In this document: in pieces, positions 20,188 to 29,870 of the stretch | Layout: every line of letters starts with the position of its first letter | How positions within the stretch are numbered: the first letter of the stretch is position 1 | NCBI GenBank assembly: GCA_033816765.1 | Contig: CM066291.1 | Coordinates: 5,766,001 to 5,830,000, forward strand | Source of the DNA: Nothopassalora personata | Taxonomy: Eukaryota > Ascomycota > Dothideomycetes > Mycosphaerellales > Mycosphaerellaceae | Length of the DNA stretch: 64,000 nucleotides | Reading direction: 5' to 3' | Translations under genes and position numbers: made by a program | Notes under the pieces: model-generated | The model's input: only the letters and a program-made list of their open reading frames with translations | The model's database searches: none | What the model was told of the DNA's origin: nothing

Positions 20188-21176
20188 ATGCCATCACAGA
20201 ACGGAGGTATGGCCGCAGTGCCGTTGCTGAACAGCTTCCCGCCTCTTCGCGACACCGAGCACAATGAAGACGAGAAGCCGGCCGAGACTCGGGATGCGCG
20301 GGTGCCAGCAGTGCTATACAGTGTTTTTTGGACTGCGTTGATGTGCTGCACGATCGGACTGGCAATAGGAGTGACCTTGGGCGCCGGAGCGGCGACTGTT
20401 TACAGCCGAAGAAATACGACCAAGACGTGCCTACAGCATACTTCGTCGCCATCTCCGGTGACCAAGGACATTGATATCCAGTACCATGTCCAGCAATTTG
20501 AGGGCCACTTCATGGAAGAGAACATATACCGCCAAAAGGGAAGACCAGAAGTCGACGAAGCGTGGGAAGCCCTCGGCATCAACTACCGCGCCGTGGCGGT
20601 GCCCAGCGAGATCGCTCAAGATGTTGGCCTGGCGTCGGATCAGGTCCAGATCAACGAGAAGTATGGCGGCGGGTACCCGGCGAATGTCGAAGGCTTGCAC
20701 CATCTCCATTGTCTGGTGAGTCGGGAAGAGTTGCGCAGCATCACATTGTCGGAGGCTGACTTGAGTGCTAGAACCTCCTCCGCAAGGGTCTGTATTACAA
20801 CTTCGATTATTATAAAGACCTCGGCGAAGGCGCTTTCCAGAACGAGGACCACATTGTCCAAAAGCACGTCTGTGAGTAATGGTCGCCTCGAAAGACTTGA
20901 AATGTCGGGCTGACTTCTGCAGCTCACTGCGTCGACATCATCCGGCAGCAACTGATGTGCACTGTCGATATCGGCGTCCTTGGTCAAGTTTGGTACCAAC
21001 CCGGCGGCGATGACCCATACCCGAAAGCCTTCGTTGACTTCAACACGAAGCACGTTTGTCGTAACTACGAAGCCATCAGAAAGTGGGCCGAGGCGCGACA
21101 ATTGCCTGAGGATGTTCCAGCCGATTATCTACAGCCGCCGAAGGCTGGAGACAGGATTCATAATGGTGTACCCTAG
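20188..21176 (+). CDS. UstYa-like (DUF3328) membrane oxidase, RiPP-cluster type
   Basis: Exons 20188-20715, 20772-20871 and 20923-21176 (introns 56 and 51 bp) encode 293 residues. A cytosolic N-terminus is followed by one membrane helix (about residues 38-66, VLYSVFWTALMCCTIGLAIG onwards). The lumenal domain has both family motifs: HHLHC (His171, His174, Cys175) and HVSHC (His208, His211, Cys212), each HXXHC. The second motif runs into VDIIRQQLMC. UstYa-family proteins catalyse oxidative cyclisation or hydroxylation in ustiloxin, phomopsin, asperipin and cyclochlorotine biosynthesis. Intron 1 lies directly after the first motif. The neighbouring divergent Tyr-rich precursor fits a dikaritin-type function, since ether cyclisation uses Tyr side chains. 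Intact. Confidence 0.85.
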
Positions 21177-21493
21177 GGCAATCGATTGTCGGTGCTGCCA
21201 AGCGATGCTTGCGGCCTGCCCCAAGATGTCTCCACGGAAAGTGGGATGTTGACATGGCCTATGAAGCCTTTACCCTTGGGACCGTAGCCATTTGCGTTAT
21301 CGCGTGGTCGAGGTGTTTCGCCAACGATGAGATTGAGGAAGCGCTCCAACGGCCAGAGGGAAGACGGCAGGGATTCCGCATCTCAGGTGATTCGGTTGGG
21401 TATCGAGTCAAGCACGAAGTGTGGAACGAAGAGCGGCCAGCAGGAGAGATTAGGCCGGAGGTGATGAGCGTCGAAAGCCTTCTGAAAGGACGT
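21177..21493. other. Intergenic, no convincing gene
   Basis: 317 bases. A plus-strand open frame (about 21254-21505) starts with an ATG and reads as a plausible ~80-residue polypeptide, but it has no signal, domain or intron to support it. Confidence 0.3.
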
Positions 21494-21934
21494 TTAGGTC
21501 GGTAGGGACATTGTTGGATCTTGAACGATCAAGGACGTCCTGATGTTGGAGAGCCCGGCAGCGTCAAGCACTTTCTTCTCGATCAGGTTTTGACAGCCGT
21601 GGATAGTGATCCTGTTCCCCGTCAAACTATGTGTATAGCGCTTTCTCCATGATCCGTGCCTCTGGGAGTCCACGCACATCCGAAGCAATGTCTCGGTACT
21701 GTCCATGCTGCTCAATAGCGTTGAACGCCACAGATGTTCTGTAAAGTGGACAACGCCATCAACAAGGAGCGAGCATTTCGTCAACGACGGACGAGACTCG
21801 AGAGAGAAATTTTGCCACGGTATTGAATCAATATCATGAACAGTAGGCAGGGCAGCACGAGTTTCGCCACTGCGGAAGGATACATTATTACATAGCGCAA
21901 TGGCCGTTTCAAACCCATGTCGAATCGATGTCAT
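21494..21934 (-). CDS. Hypothetical protein, 146 residues
   Basis: A single open frame from an ATG at 21934. Amino-acid composition is ordinary (mixed polar, several Cys, His and Trp) and no long low-complexity runs occur, which makes it more gene-like than neighbouring frames. I recognise no domain, signal peptide or membrane segment. It is convergent with the UstYa-like gene, so it could be part of the same locus or an unrelated orphan. It may also be an exon of a longer gene. Confidence 0.3.
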   Translation of the reverse strand: MTSIRHGFETAIALCNNVSFRSGETRAALPTVHDIDSIPWQNFSLESRPSLTKCSLLVDGVVHFTEHLWRSTLLSSMDSTETLLRMCVDSQRHGSWRKRYTHSLTGNRITIHGCQNLIEKKVLDAAGLSNIRTSLIVQDPTMSLPT

Positions 21935-22199
21935 TATTCACGAAAGAAGCCCAACTGAAACCCCAAGCTAAAATTCCATGGGCGACCCCCCCGGCAAACA
22001 ATCAATCGCACCCATCATCACCACGTATTGCTCAAGCTCGTTTGCGCTCTCTCTATCTGTCCATTTCGCCAAAACACATCACAGCACCACCACACAACGC
22101 AACAAAGCACATTTCAACCAATCAAAGAAACCTCGGAATCGCACCGTCGCGGCAACAACACCCTACTGCACCTCCCCCCACGAATCACTTTCCCCAAAA

Positions 22200-22680
22200 A
22201 TGGCCCGTGGCAACCAACGCGACAAAGCTCGCGAGAAGAACTTGGCTAAGCAAGCTCAGATGGTATATATCTTCCTTGAACGCCTCCCCCTCCCCACCTC
22301 CTTCTCCACCGAGCGTCAGCGAGGTTCCCTTCCCTTCCCTTCCCGTCTCCATACCCATGACCCTCCTCCGTCCCCATCCCCATCCCCATTCCCATATCCT
22401 CTCCCATCCCCATCCCTATCCGCCGTCCCTATCCGCCGTCCCCATCCGCCGTCCCCATCCCCACATCCTCGCCCATCCCCACCCCCACCCTTCTCCTTTA
22501 CCTCAAACCCCCATCCCCGCCTTACCTATTCGCTAACCCACCCCTCAGAAATCCGGCAACGACAAATCCGGCAGTGAACTAGCCAAAGCCAAAGAGTCCG
22601 CGGCAGAAATCATGAGGAAGAAGCAAGCGGCGGCTGATGCGAAGAAGGCTGCTGCTGCTGCCGAGGTGGGGAAGAAGTAA
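22200..22680 (+). CDS. SERF (4F5) family small basic protein
   Basis: Exons 22200-22262 and 22549-22680 encode 64 residues beginning MARGNQRDKAREKNLAKQ, the hallmark of the small EDRK-rich factor family. The remainder is a Lys/Ala/Glu helix (KKQAAADAKKAAAAA) typical of fungal members. SERF proteins bind RNA and acidic clients and influence protein aggregation and nucleolar stress. The intron begins GTATAT and ends CCCTCAG. At 286 bp it is five times longer than others in this window because it contains a C-rich minisatellite. Confidence 0.85.
22330..22520 (+). repeat. CCCCATC / CGCCGTCCC minisatellite inside SERF intron
   Basis: The intron interior is built from CCCCATC-type heptamers and about three units of a 13-base repeat (TATCCGCCGTCCC and variants) around 22405-22460. 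The strand is strongly pyrimidine-biased. Copy number probably varies between isolates. Confidence 0.6.
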
Positions 22681-23393
22681 GTAGGAAGTTGATGCATGGA
22701 GGGTGGAAGGGGGAATGGGGAGGAAGGAGGTGGAAGGAGGATGTAGGATGTAAGAAGGGAAGGGGGGATTCTGCGATTAGGCTAGTGTAGTGCTGGTAGA
22801 GACCCGAAGTTGACGTTGAACTACTGTGTTCGTGACGCTGCAGTAATAACGACGAGCGAGGAGGGTATGGTGTATTGCATTTCACGATTAGTCAACTTTG
22901 TTCATCTCTGAGATGGCTCATGATCAGCCCCTGTTTGATCTCTCCATGCGGATGTGGGTCCGGGCACACGTGCATGCGCAGAAAGGGCACATCTATCGTG
23001 TAAACCTGTAATATGATTGCACGTATGGAAAAAGGGCGGTATCTCAGCAACAGAAAATCTCTCTCCCTCCCTCCCTCCCTCTCTCTCTCTCTCTCGCAAA
23101 AGCACATAGAAAGGTGAAGTAGAATCGGCAGTGTGCCCAAACGTCTACGTCTCCCAAGTCCCACGCTCACTCCCAATGATCCTAGAGCAAGCGCCACCTG
23201 TCACCGATTCCACAAGGCCGTCTTGAGAGTATGACCATACTCTTCATGCTCGTCGATGTCACATTCCTCATATATTTGACAATGTTCCGTACCGTCCCTG
23301 CAGTCGTCGTCTCCGGGTCAATCACCTCCACCACTCCTGCATGGAACATGTGTCTTCGATGCATGGCATGCCTGGAGCGCAGTCATCGCCCAC
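22681..23393. other. Intergenic between SERF and VAP genes, with CT microsatellite
   Basis: 713 bases between convergent 3' ends. The first ~100 bases are purine-rich (GGAAGGGGGAATGGGGAGG). A pure pyrimidine tract of CTCC/CT units occupies about 23059-23095. No gene is supported. Confidence 0.5.
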
Positions 23394-24380
23394 CTAGAAG
23401 AACAGATAGGCGATGAGGAAGCACAGCAGACACAGACCAGCCACGATCTGGACGGGAACACCGCCGGCTGGAGGTGCGTTCTGGAGGCCTGGGCTGGACT
23501 TTTGTGCTGTAGTGGTTTCTCCGCCCGTCTTGCGCTGCCGCAGTCCCTCTGATGCCTGATTTTGTAGTCTGCTGATGGTAGCCTTTGCCTCGTCGAGTTG
23601 ACGTCGGAGGTCGTCTTCTGTGACGCCCGTTGCGTTCGAGATGGCGGCACCTGCCGCGCCGAGGGTCGACTGTGATTGTCCAATCTCGGAGTGTGCGTTG
23701 TCGTATGTTGGGCTCTTCTCGTGACTGGCGGAGGCGGCGATGGGTCGTTGCGGTGTTACGGCAACAGGCAATGGAGGGTCGTAGGCTGGAGGCTCATCAC
23801 CGTGATGCGCAACACCATTTGTGGCTGCGAGACCGCTGACAGCTGGAGCTGCCTGTCCGTCTTCTGCGGGCAGGAAATGGACTCGGATCTTCTTCTCTTG
23901 GATACTGCTCTTAGCCGTCTGCTCGATGTTTGCCCACACTTGGGTGACGTTCGGGACATCGTTATTGGCGGAGATGGCAACGGACTGAACAAGGAACTTG
24001 TCGCGGCATCGGGCGTCTGGCGGCGGGTCCTCCTTCATCGCTTGCAGGAGGACCTGGACCTCGACATGGCCTCCGGGCTCAATGCGACCAGAGTTGGGTC
24101 GGACACAGTATCTAGAGTACCAAGCAGCGTCAGTGCGAGTGTGGTGGACGGAGTGTGCAAGTGTCCCTTCTACTTACTGCTTGGGCGCTGTAGTCTTGAC
24201 CTTGAAGGCAACAGGATCGTGGTTCGGGTTGGACAGGCGCAAGATCTGGCTGACCTCGTGGGTGAAGGGGCCTATTGCGGCGTGGTCAGCAAGGTGGCAC
24301 TCTCGGATGGTCTCGTCCAGACACGACTGCTGCTGCGTACGCTTGAAGCCGAGCTCCGGCGGGCTGAGATCGACGGACAT
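23394..24380 (-). CDS. SCS2: VAP-family ER membrane protein (MSP domain), Scs2-like
   Basis: Exons 24380-24341, 24271-24178 and 24111-23394 encode 283 residues. The N-terminal ~120 residues form a major sperm protein domain (MSVDLSPPELGFKR, PFTHEVSQILRLSNPN, VAFKVKTTAPKQYCVRPNSG, then IEPGGHVEVQVLLQ). A Pro/Ala/Ser-rich linker and a predicted coiled coil (DDLRRQLDEAKATISRLQN) follow. The C-terminal membrane anchor is VQIVAGLCLLCFLIAYLFF. VAP/Scs2 proteins are tail-anchored in the ER, bind FFAT-motif partners and tether the ER to the plasma membrane and other organelles. The first exon is only 40 bases, typical of this gene in filamentous fungi. Confidence 0.9.
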
Positions 24381-24990
24381 GACAGCGGCGCTATCGCAGG
24401 GATTCGGGGTGGGGGTGGACGGGTGGTGTGTCGCTGCGTGATGGTGGTCTCTTGTGTAATAGACGCTCGGCGGACGCAGGTGGTGGCCGGCGGTTGCTGA
24501 GGCGTAGGCCGGGGTGGGTTGGGGATTGACGTGGGGATCGCTGGTCACTCTGTATGTAGTGACACAGTGCTTGAAGAAGTCGGAGTGGACGTAGGACGGA
24601 GTGGTGCAGGCTATGCGCGGCGACGTGGGCAGGTGAGCGTCTTGGTGTCTTTGTATTCACGTTCAAGGAGAGCGGTGGGAGTGGAGTGCAAGCCCAAGCG
24701 ACGTCAGCGAACACACTGCAGAGCTTCTGGCACAAGCATCACTTCTCCTCTGCAGCTACGAATATTCACCACTGAACACACGTATGTAATTATACACTAT
24801 TCACCAGCGATTTTCCATTTTCATCACGAGTAGATCCACAACCCTGCTTGTCCTCCACCCCCCCCCCCCCCCTCTCACTCCTCACCAACGATACGACTCG
24901 GCCGATACCACCGTCGACCCCACCACCAACGACGCCTCCACCCAGCACTTGAACGCCACACGAGTATCTCAACCACCACACACATCAATC
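24381..24990. promoter_or_regulatory. Bidirectional promoter VAP / UBX
   Basis: 610 bases between divergent genes. A homopolymer of about 15-16 C (near 24856-24872) and a C/A-rich stretch lead into the UBX start, as expected for a fungal leader region. No coding sequence is supported. Confidence 0.4.
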
Positions 24991-25986
24991 ATGGCTGGCG
25001 ACCTCGACACGCTCGTCGAGATGGGCTTCGACAAGGAGAAGGCCCAGATGGCAGTCAAGAAGGGCGGCAACCTGCAGGGCGCCATCGACTGGTTGGACAA
25101 GAACGCCGACAAGTCCGTCGAGGAGCTCACGGCAGACAACGCAGGCTTCGAGGATGAAGAGGGAGCGCCACAGTTGCAAGCAGGCGAGACGGCCAAGTCG
25201 ATGATCTGCAATGAGTGTAGCAAGAAGTTCCGCTCCATGGCACAAGCCACCTTCCACGCCGAGAAGAGTGGTCACACCGACTTCGCCGAGAGCACCGAGG
25301 AGATTGTGCCGCTTACGGAGGAAGAGAAGGCGGCCAGACTGCAAGAGCTGAAGGAGAAGCTTGCCATCAAGCGCGCAGCTCAAGCCAAGGAGGACAAGCT
25401 GGCACAGAAGCGGAACGACGAGATCAAGAACAAGATCACCAAGGAGGTAAGATAGGATACCTTGCTGACAGCACTGTAATGAAATCTGCTAACGTGCATG
25501 CTATAGACGGAGGAGGCCAAGGAGGAGCTCCAACGCAAGGAGCAGATCAAAGAGGCGATGAAGAAGAAGCAAGAGAAGGCCGACGACCTCGCAGCCAAGA
25601 AGCGGGTCCGCGAGAAAATTGAGGCCGACAAGCTTGCTCGCAAGCAGAAGCAAGAAGAGGAGAAGGCGATGCGGAACAATCCAGCCGCCTTCAACCCGGC
25701 TGCTGCTGCTGCACCGGCCACGGGCGGCATCCAAGCAGCTGCAGCACCCAAGGCCAATCATTCCGAGGCTCGTCTCCGCGTGCAGACTCCGAGCGGAAAT
25801 GTCATGAAGACCATGTCCGCTGAAACTACACTATTCGAGGTCGCAGAGGCAGTGAAGGCAGAGAATGGTACACAGGTCAACTCGTTCGTCAGCAACTTCC
25901 CACGCAAGGAGTTCAAGTACGAGGACTTTGGCATGACCCTGAAGGAGGCAGGTCTCGTGCCGTCGGCGGCATTGATGACCAAGTAG
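24991..25986 (+). CDS. UBA - C2H2 zinc finger - UBX protein (UBXN1/SAKS1-like)
   Basis: Exons 24991-25446 and 25507-25986 (60-bp intron, GTAAGA...CTATAG) encode 311 residues. Residues ~1-40 are a UBA domain (LDTLVEMGFDKEKAQMAV), which binds ubiquitin. Residues 73-95 form a C2H2 finger (Cys73, Cys76, His89, His95). A long Lys/Glu-rich coiled coil follows (about 110-225). The C-terminal ~80 residues are a UBX domain (LRVQTPSGNVMKTMSAETTL onwards), which docks on the AAA ATPase Cdc48/p97. Such adaptors deliver ubiquitylated substrates to Cdc48. The upstream start ATCATGG is the first ATG in frame with the UBA domain. Confidence 0.9.
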
Positions 25987-26034
25987 AATGGTTCAATCAA
26001 AGCTACACAGAGCGTCGAACGGCGGGACTCGCCC

Positions 26035-26586
26035 ATGGCGGGCGGCGTTACGAAACGGAAGCAAGACGACGAGGATGAAACCATGCAGAGCGGCCACCCA
26101 ACGAAACACGTCAAAACTGCCCCCAACACTACCCCCAACGTCGAGCCAGATCTAACCACCATGCCCTTCTCCGAACGCTTCGCCATGGACGGCAACATCC
26201 ACCGCTACCCTCTCAACGACCGCAATTCCTACATCGCCACCATCAACAACAAACCAGCCTCGTTGGCCGAAATCATGCAGCAGATCATAGCCCACATGGG
26301 CGCGCACTTCCCAGACCCGGATCGAAATCGTGACGAGCCCGATGAAACCTTTGCCCATCGTGGTCGTCCACTTGGTGAGCTCTCGACCGAGCCTTCACCA
26401 GGATCTGCCGCGGACGCGTTTGCTCTCGGTAGGCGCAGATCGGATCCTGTCGCTGGTCGTCCCGATTTCGAGCCTATGGATGTGGGACCTGAGGCTAATG
26501 ATCCTGGGTGGGACAGGGCTGAGCAGGAGAGGATGTTTGATGAGGACTTTTTCCCTGTCGACGAAGACGAAGACGAGAGGCTGTAG
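26035..26586 (+). CDS. Hypothetical acidic protein, 183 residues
   Basis: A single exon starts at ATG 26035, only 48 bases after the UBX stop. The N-terminus is basic with a possible nuclear signal (GGVTKRKQDDED). A central segment looks folded (FSERFAMDGNIHRYPLNDRN, then an ALAEIMQQIIAHMG-like helix). The C-terminus is disordered and strongly acidic (DEDFFPVDEDEDERL). I do not recognise the family. The tight spacing means either a very short intergenic promoter or an overlapping transcript with UBX. Confidence 0.65.
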   Translation: MAGGVTKRKQDDEDETMQSGHPTKHVKTAPNTTPNVEPDLTTMPFSERFAMDGNIHRYPLNDRNSYIATINNKPASLAEIMQQIIAHMGAHFPDPDRNRDEPDETFAHRGRPLGELSTEPSPGSAADAFALGRRRSDPVAGRPDFEPMDVGPEANDPGWDRAEQERMFDEDFFPVDEDEDERL

Positions 26587-26718
26587 AGGAAGGAGTAGAT
26601 AGTTTTTGAGGATTTGAGAATTTCGCAGCTATGAAGTGACGGACTTTTCATTCTCGATTGTAGTAGTACAACTATCTTTCTTGTACAGTGCGTGCACCCG
26701 TGACTTTCATTTGGCAAT

Positions 26719-27885
26719 CTAAGCGACGGCCTTGACCATTCCCTTCTTCGTCGTTGTGGAAGTTGTGCCAGTCGCTGTCTTCTTCCTCTTGACCGTCGTC
26801 TCTTGTGTTACGAGTGTTGTATCTTTAACTCCAGCTTCAACAACTTTCTCCACCTTTTTACCATCCTTCTTCTTCTTCTTCTCCTCTCCATCAACCAACT
26901 TCCCTCCCTCCCCCGACTCCGCCCCACCCTCACCACGCACCATCACCCCCTCCCGCTTCCTCTCTCCCACCACAGTCTCCACCCCCTTCACCCCCACCAT
27001 CTCGAACTCATACCCATACCCCATCTCCTTAAGTTTCATCACCTTCCCCTCCCTCCTCTCCCTCTCCCTCCTCACCCTCCCCTCCCAAATCCCCCTCTCA
27101 CTCCCTCCCATCAACCTCCTCCCTTCAATCCTGTTCCGCGGCTTCGCTTTCCCACCCCGTTTCACCCCCTTGGGCTTCTTCCACATCCCCTCCGTCACTT
27201 GCTCCTGGGGCACGCGCCGCACTTGCAAAATGTGTCCGAAGAGGAGGTACTTGTCCATTGTTTTGGCGACGATGTCGGCGACGGTTGCGGAGGCGAATTC
27301 GATGAAGGCGTGGTGTTGGGGTTTGCCGGTTTTCTTGGAGCGCGCGAGGCGTAGGTGGCCTGGAGTTATGGCGCCGAATTGGGAGAGGTAGGCGTGGAGT
27401 TGGGGTTCGTGGAAGCCGTGGGGGAGGCGGGAGATGTAGATGCTGCCCGGAGTGGAGTCCGGGTCGGAGGTGGTGGATTTTTTGGTGGAGGGGGCTGTGG
27501 GGAGTTTGGAGAGGGCGATTCCTTCGTTCGGGGCGCCAGGGCCTTCGTCTTCGGAGTCTGCTTCGCTGTCGGTGAAGCCGGCGAGCAGTGCGGCGGTTTG
27601 GTCTGCGGTGAGGGGTGCGCCGCTTTCTTCGGCGTCGGAGATGAGGGTGTCGGCTTCTTCCGAGTCGGCGGCGGGCGGTTGGATGATTGTCTTGGTTGTC
27701 TTGGTTTTCTTGCCATTCGCTGTCTCGGTCACGACGGCTGTGCTCTTCTTCAGTGCTGACTTGACGGGTGCTGGGCGGCTGGCGGACTTGGCGACATTCG
27801 CTCCGGTCGTGGTCTTGATCTTCTTTGCAGTGGGGACGACATTGTCGGCGGACTTGCGCTTGTTTCCTTTGCTGTCGGCGGACAT
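26719..27885 (-). CDS. NOP15: Nucleolar RRM protein, NOP15-like ribosome biogenesis factor
   Basis: A single exon encodes 388 residues from ATG 27885. A Lys/Ala/Ser-rich basic N-terminus and an acidic stretch precede one RRM (about residues 147-225) with RNP2-like IYISRLP and RNP1-like HHAFIEFAS. The conserved extension after it (MDKYLLFGHILQVRRVP) is characteristic of Nop15/NIFK, which bind pre-60S particles at ITS2. The C-terminal third is Lys/Arg/Glu/Gly-rich with simple repeats. Upstream codons in the same frame lack support and would cross into the SMN gene, so I start at the ATG that gives a short basic N-terminus. Confidence 0.85.
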   Translation of the reverse strand: MSADSKGNKRKSADNVVPTAKKIKTTTGANVAKSASRPAPVKSALKKSTAVVTETANGKKTKTTKTIIQPPAADSEEADTLISDAEESGAPLTADQTAALLAGFTDSEADSEDEGPGAPNEGIALSKLPTAPSTKKSTTSDPDSTPGSIYISRLPHGFHEPQLHAYLSQFGAITPGHLRLARSKKTGKPQHHAFIEFASATVADIVAKTMDKYLLFGHILQVRRVPQEQVTEGMWKKPKGVKRGGKAKPRNRIEGRRLMGGSERGIWEGRVRRERERREGKVMKLKEMGYGYEFEMVGVKGVETVVGERKREGVMVRGEGGAESGEGGKLVDGEEKKKKKDGKKVEKVVEAGVKDTTLVTQETTVKRKKTATGTTSTTTKKGMVKAVA

Positions 27886-28098
27886 GGTTTGCTGTGGCTG
27901 TGCCAAGTGGACGTGCAATGGGTGATGAGGTGGTGGTGAACGAGTAAGTCTTGCTGGAGATTTGAGAGGGAACTTTTTATTTTTTTTTTCGACGACAGTT
28001 TCGGATGTGCCCGAGGATCTGCCGCGGGGTACAAACATGGACCATGTCATGTCACCTTTCAAGCAAAACACATTCATTCCACATCGGTCACGTGCGAC
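27886..28098. promoter_or_regulatory. 213-bp bidirectional promoter NOP15 / SMN
   Basis: Very short divergent spacer with an A/T homopolymer (TTTTTATTTTTTTTTT near 27976-27990), a common nucleosome-depleting element. It serves two RNP-assembly genes. Confidence 0.5.
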
Positions 28099-28657
28099 AT
28101 GGCGGCGCAAGAGAACGCCGAGCTGACACATGACGAGCTCTGGGACGACTCGGCGCTCGTCAACAGCTGGGATGAAGCTTTCGCCGAGTACAAGGTCCGT
28201 CTTCACGCCAAGAATTTTTGAGCGCACGCTGATACATACGCGAGCAGAAATACCACAGCCTCGCAGCCAAAGGCGAGAAAGTCGAAACGCCATCCACCGC
28301 CAAGACAGACGTCGTCTCCTCGAACCCCAGGACAATGCTGCCGAACGGCACCACCCGGCAGCCACAACAACCCGCAGCTCCTGTCAACTTCATCAATGCA
28401 TCGACATCCGCCACAGCAGCCGCTCCTGTCAGAGCAGGTCCTGCACTTCCTCCCGCAGGTCTTGCAAACCTCCCATCGACCCTCATCACTCCAGGTATGT
28501 TCGTCGAGCTTCCGACTTGTGGCCATTTTGCTAACATGTTGCAGGACAAGATGAGAATCTCAAGAATATCATCATGTCCTGGTATTATGCTGGCTACTAC
28601 ACTGGTCTGTATGAAGGGCAGCAGAAGGCTTGGGCTGCGATGCAGGAGGGAGGATGA
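28099..28657 (+). CDS. SMN1: Survival motor neuron (SMN) homologue
   Basis: Exons 28099-28194, 28248-28494 and 28545-28657 (introns 53 and 50 bp) encode 151 residues. The N-terminus ELWDDSALVNSWDEAFAEYK is the conserved Gemin2-binding region. A Pro/Ala-rich middle follows, and the C-terminal YG box (NIIMSWYYAGYYTGLYEGQQ) mediates SMN oligomerisation. There is no Tudor domain, as in fission yeast Smn1. The SMN complex loads Sm rings on spliceosomal snRNAs. Exon borders fall between the conserved blocks and all are GT-AG. Confidence 0.92.
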
Positions 28658-29870
28658 AGAGAGTGTTGCTGGACTGAAGGATTGCCAATTAGGAAGTTAA
28701 GGTGACGAAGAATCTGGATCTTGCCTTGCGCTATCTCCGTTAACAGAAGCAATCCAGAGTCCTCTGCGCTGATGGCCTCCGTATCAATCAAGTCGACAGG
28801 ACCGAGGACGAGTCGCACGTACGCCTAATGTCTAAGATCTTCAGCCGCGTCACGCACTGCTTGATATGGCTACGCCGAATCTGCCCACTACACAAGATCG
28901 TTGTTTCGTACAGCTGAGGCGCTACGTGCCCTTCCACCAGCCCGCCATGTACCGTTCGGGATCGTTGGAACGTTTTTGAGGCGCCGGCTAGATTAGGTGG
29001 AGGATTGTCTCCCTCAGGTTGCTTGCTTCCCTACGACTCACCAATGAGACGACATTAGGATACGTCCGCAATGTTCTTGCCGCCTGTTAAGATCTGTCAT
29101 AGCGACTATGGTCCATGCGCTTGTGGATAATATAGGTGATTCTAGGTAACGACCGTCCACTAACCGTTTGCGAAAAGCACAGCCACTGTCCGCAACCACC
29201 AACCAATCCCAAAATTGACTAAAAATATAGTAGAGGGCTGACCAAAATGGAGAGTTGGTTGACTACATCCGTCGCCGCCGTCAAGATCAAGAACTCGCTC
29301 TTTCGCGAGACCAAGGACAAGATTTCAGGAACCCTCTTCGTCTTTCATCGCCTAAGTCTTGACATTGGCGAGTCACTCGTACGCTGACTGTGTTCAACAG
29401 CTACTATGCCAAACGCCACAAGAGCTTTTCGTGATTCACGGCACAATCTCGAATTCCTCAGCCTAGCCTCTGCCCGTCGAGGAGCCTCGGACTTGGCTAG
29501 CCGGGTTATTGACTGGAACTGCGTTATGGATGGAGAATACCTGCTAAAAAGCGTCAACGTGTTTGTAGACTGGGCAACCGAGAGGGACTTGGACAGGATG
29601 CTTTGGACATAACGATGAAGCATCTTCGGCGTCACGAGCGACTGGGTCCACGAGACTTGCCAGTGTCACTCCGAGGGCTCCTGACAAAAGAGGTTGCCGC
29701 TCCGTTCTGAACGCGACAGCGATATCAAGCTGCGTAGAGTGCTTCGGGGACCTGCGACGCAGCGAGTGTGATTGAAGCGAGGCACGCGTTAACGCTTGCC
29801 CTTAACAAGCAGTATCTACGCTGCACTGCGTCTTTCGTGGTGTTCATAAGGCAATCGTGTCCGTGTACAG
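28658..29870. other. Sparse region, no supported gene
   Basis: Short plus-strand frames occur at 29247-29385 and 29406-29612. The latter begins at an ATG and reads as ~68 ordinary residues, but no domain or splice logic joins them. CpA and TpG are present, so this is not RIP-type DNA. It looks like decayed coding sequence or spacer. Confidence 0.35.

Noticed and set aside
27355..27759. Gly/Glu-rich plus-strand frame
   Set aside because: Shadow of the RRM and acidic part of NOP15.
26719..28365. 548-codon minus-strand open frame, i.e. a longer NOP15 protein
   Set aside because: Codons before 27885 run through the promoter and into the first exons of SMN, have unnatural composition and no conserved domain. 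The ATG at 27885 gives the expected NOP15-like start.
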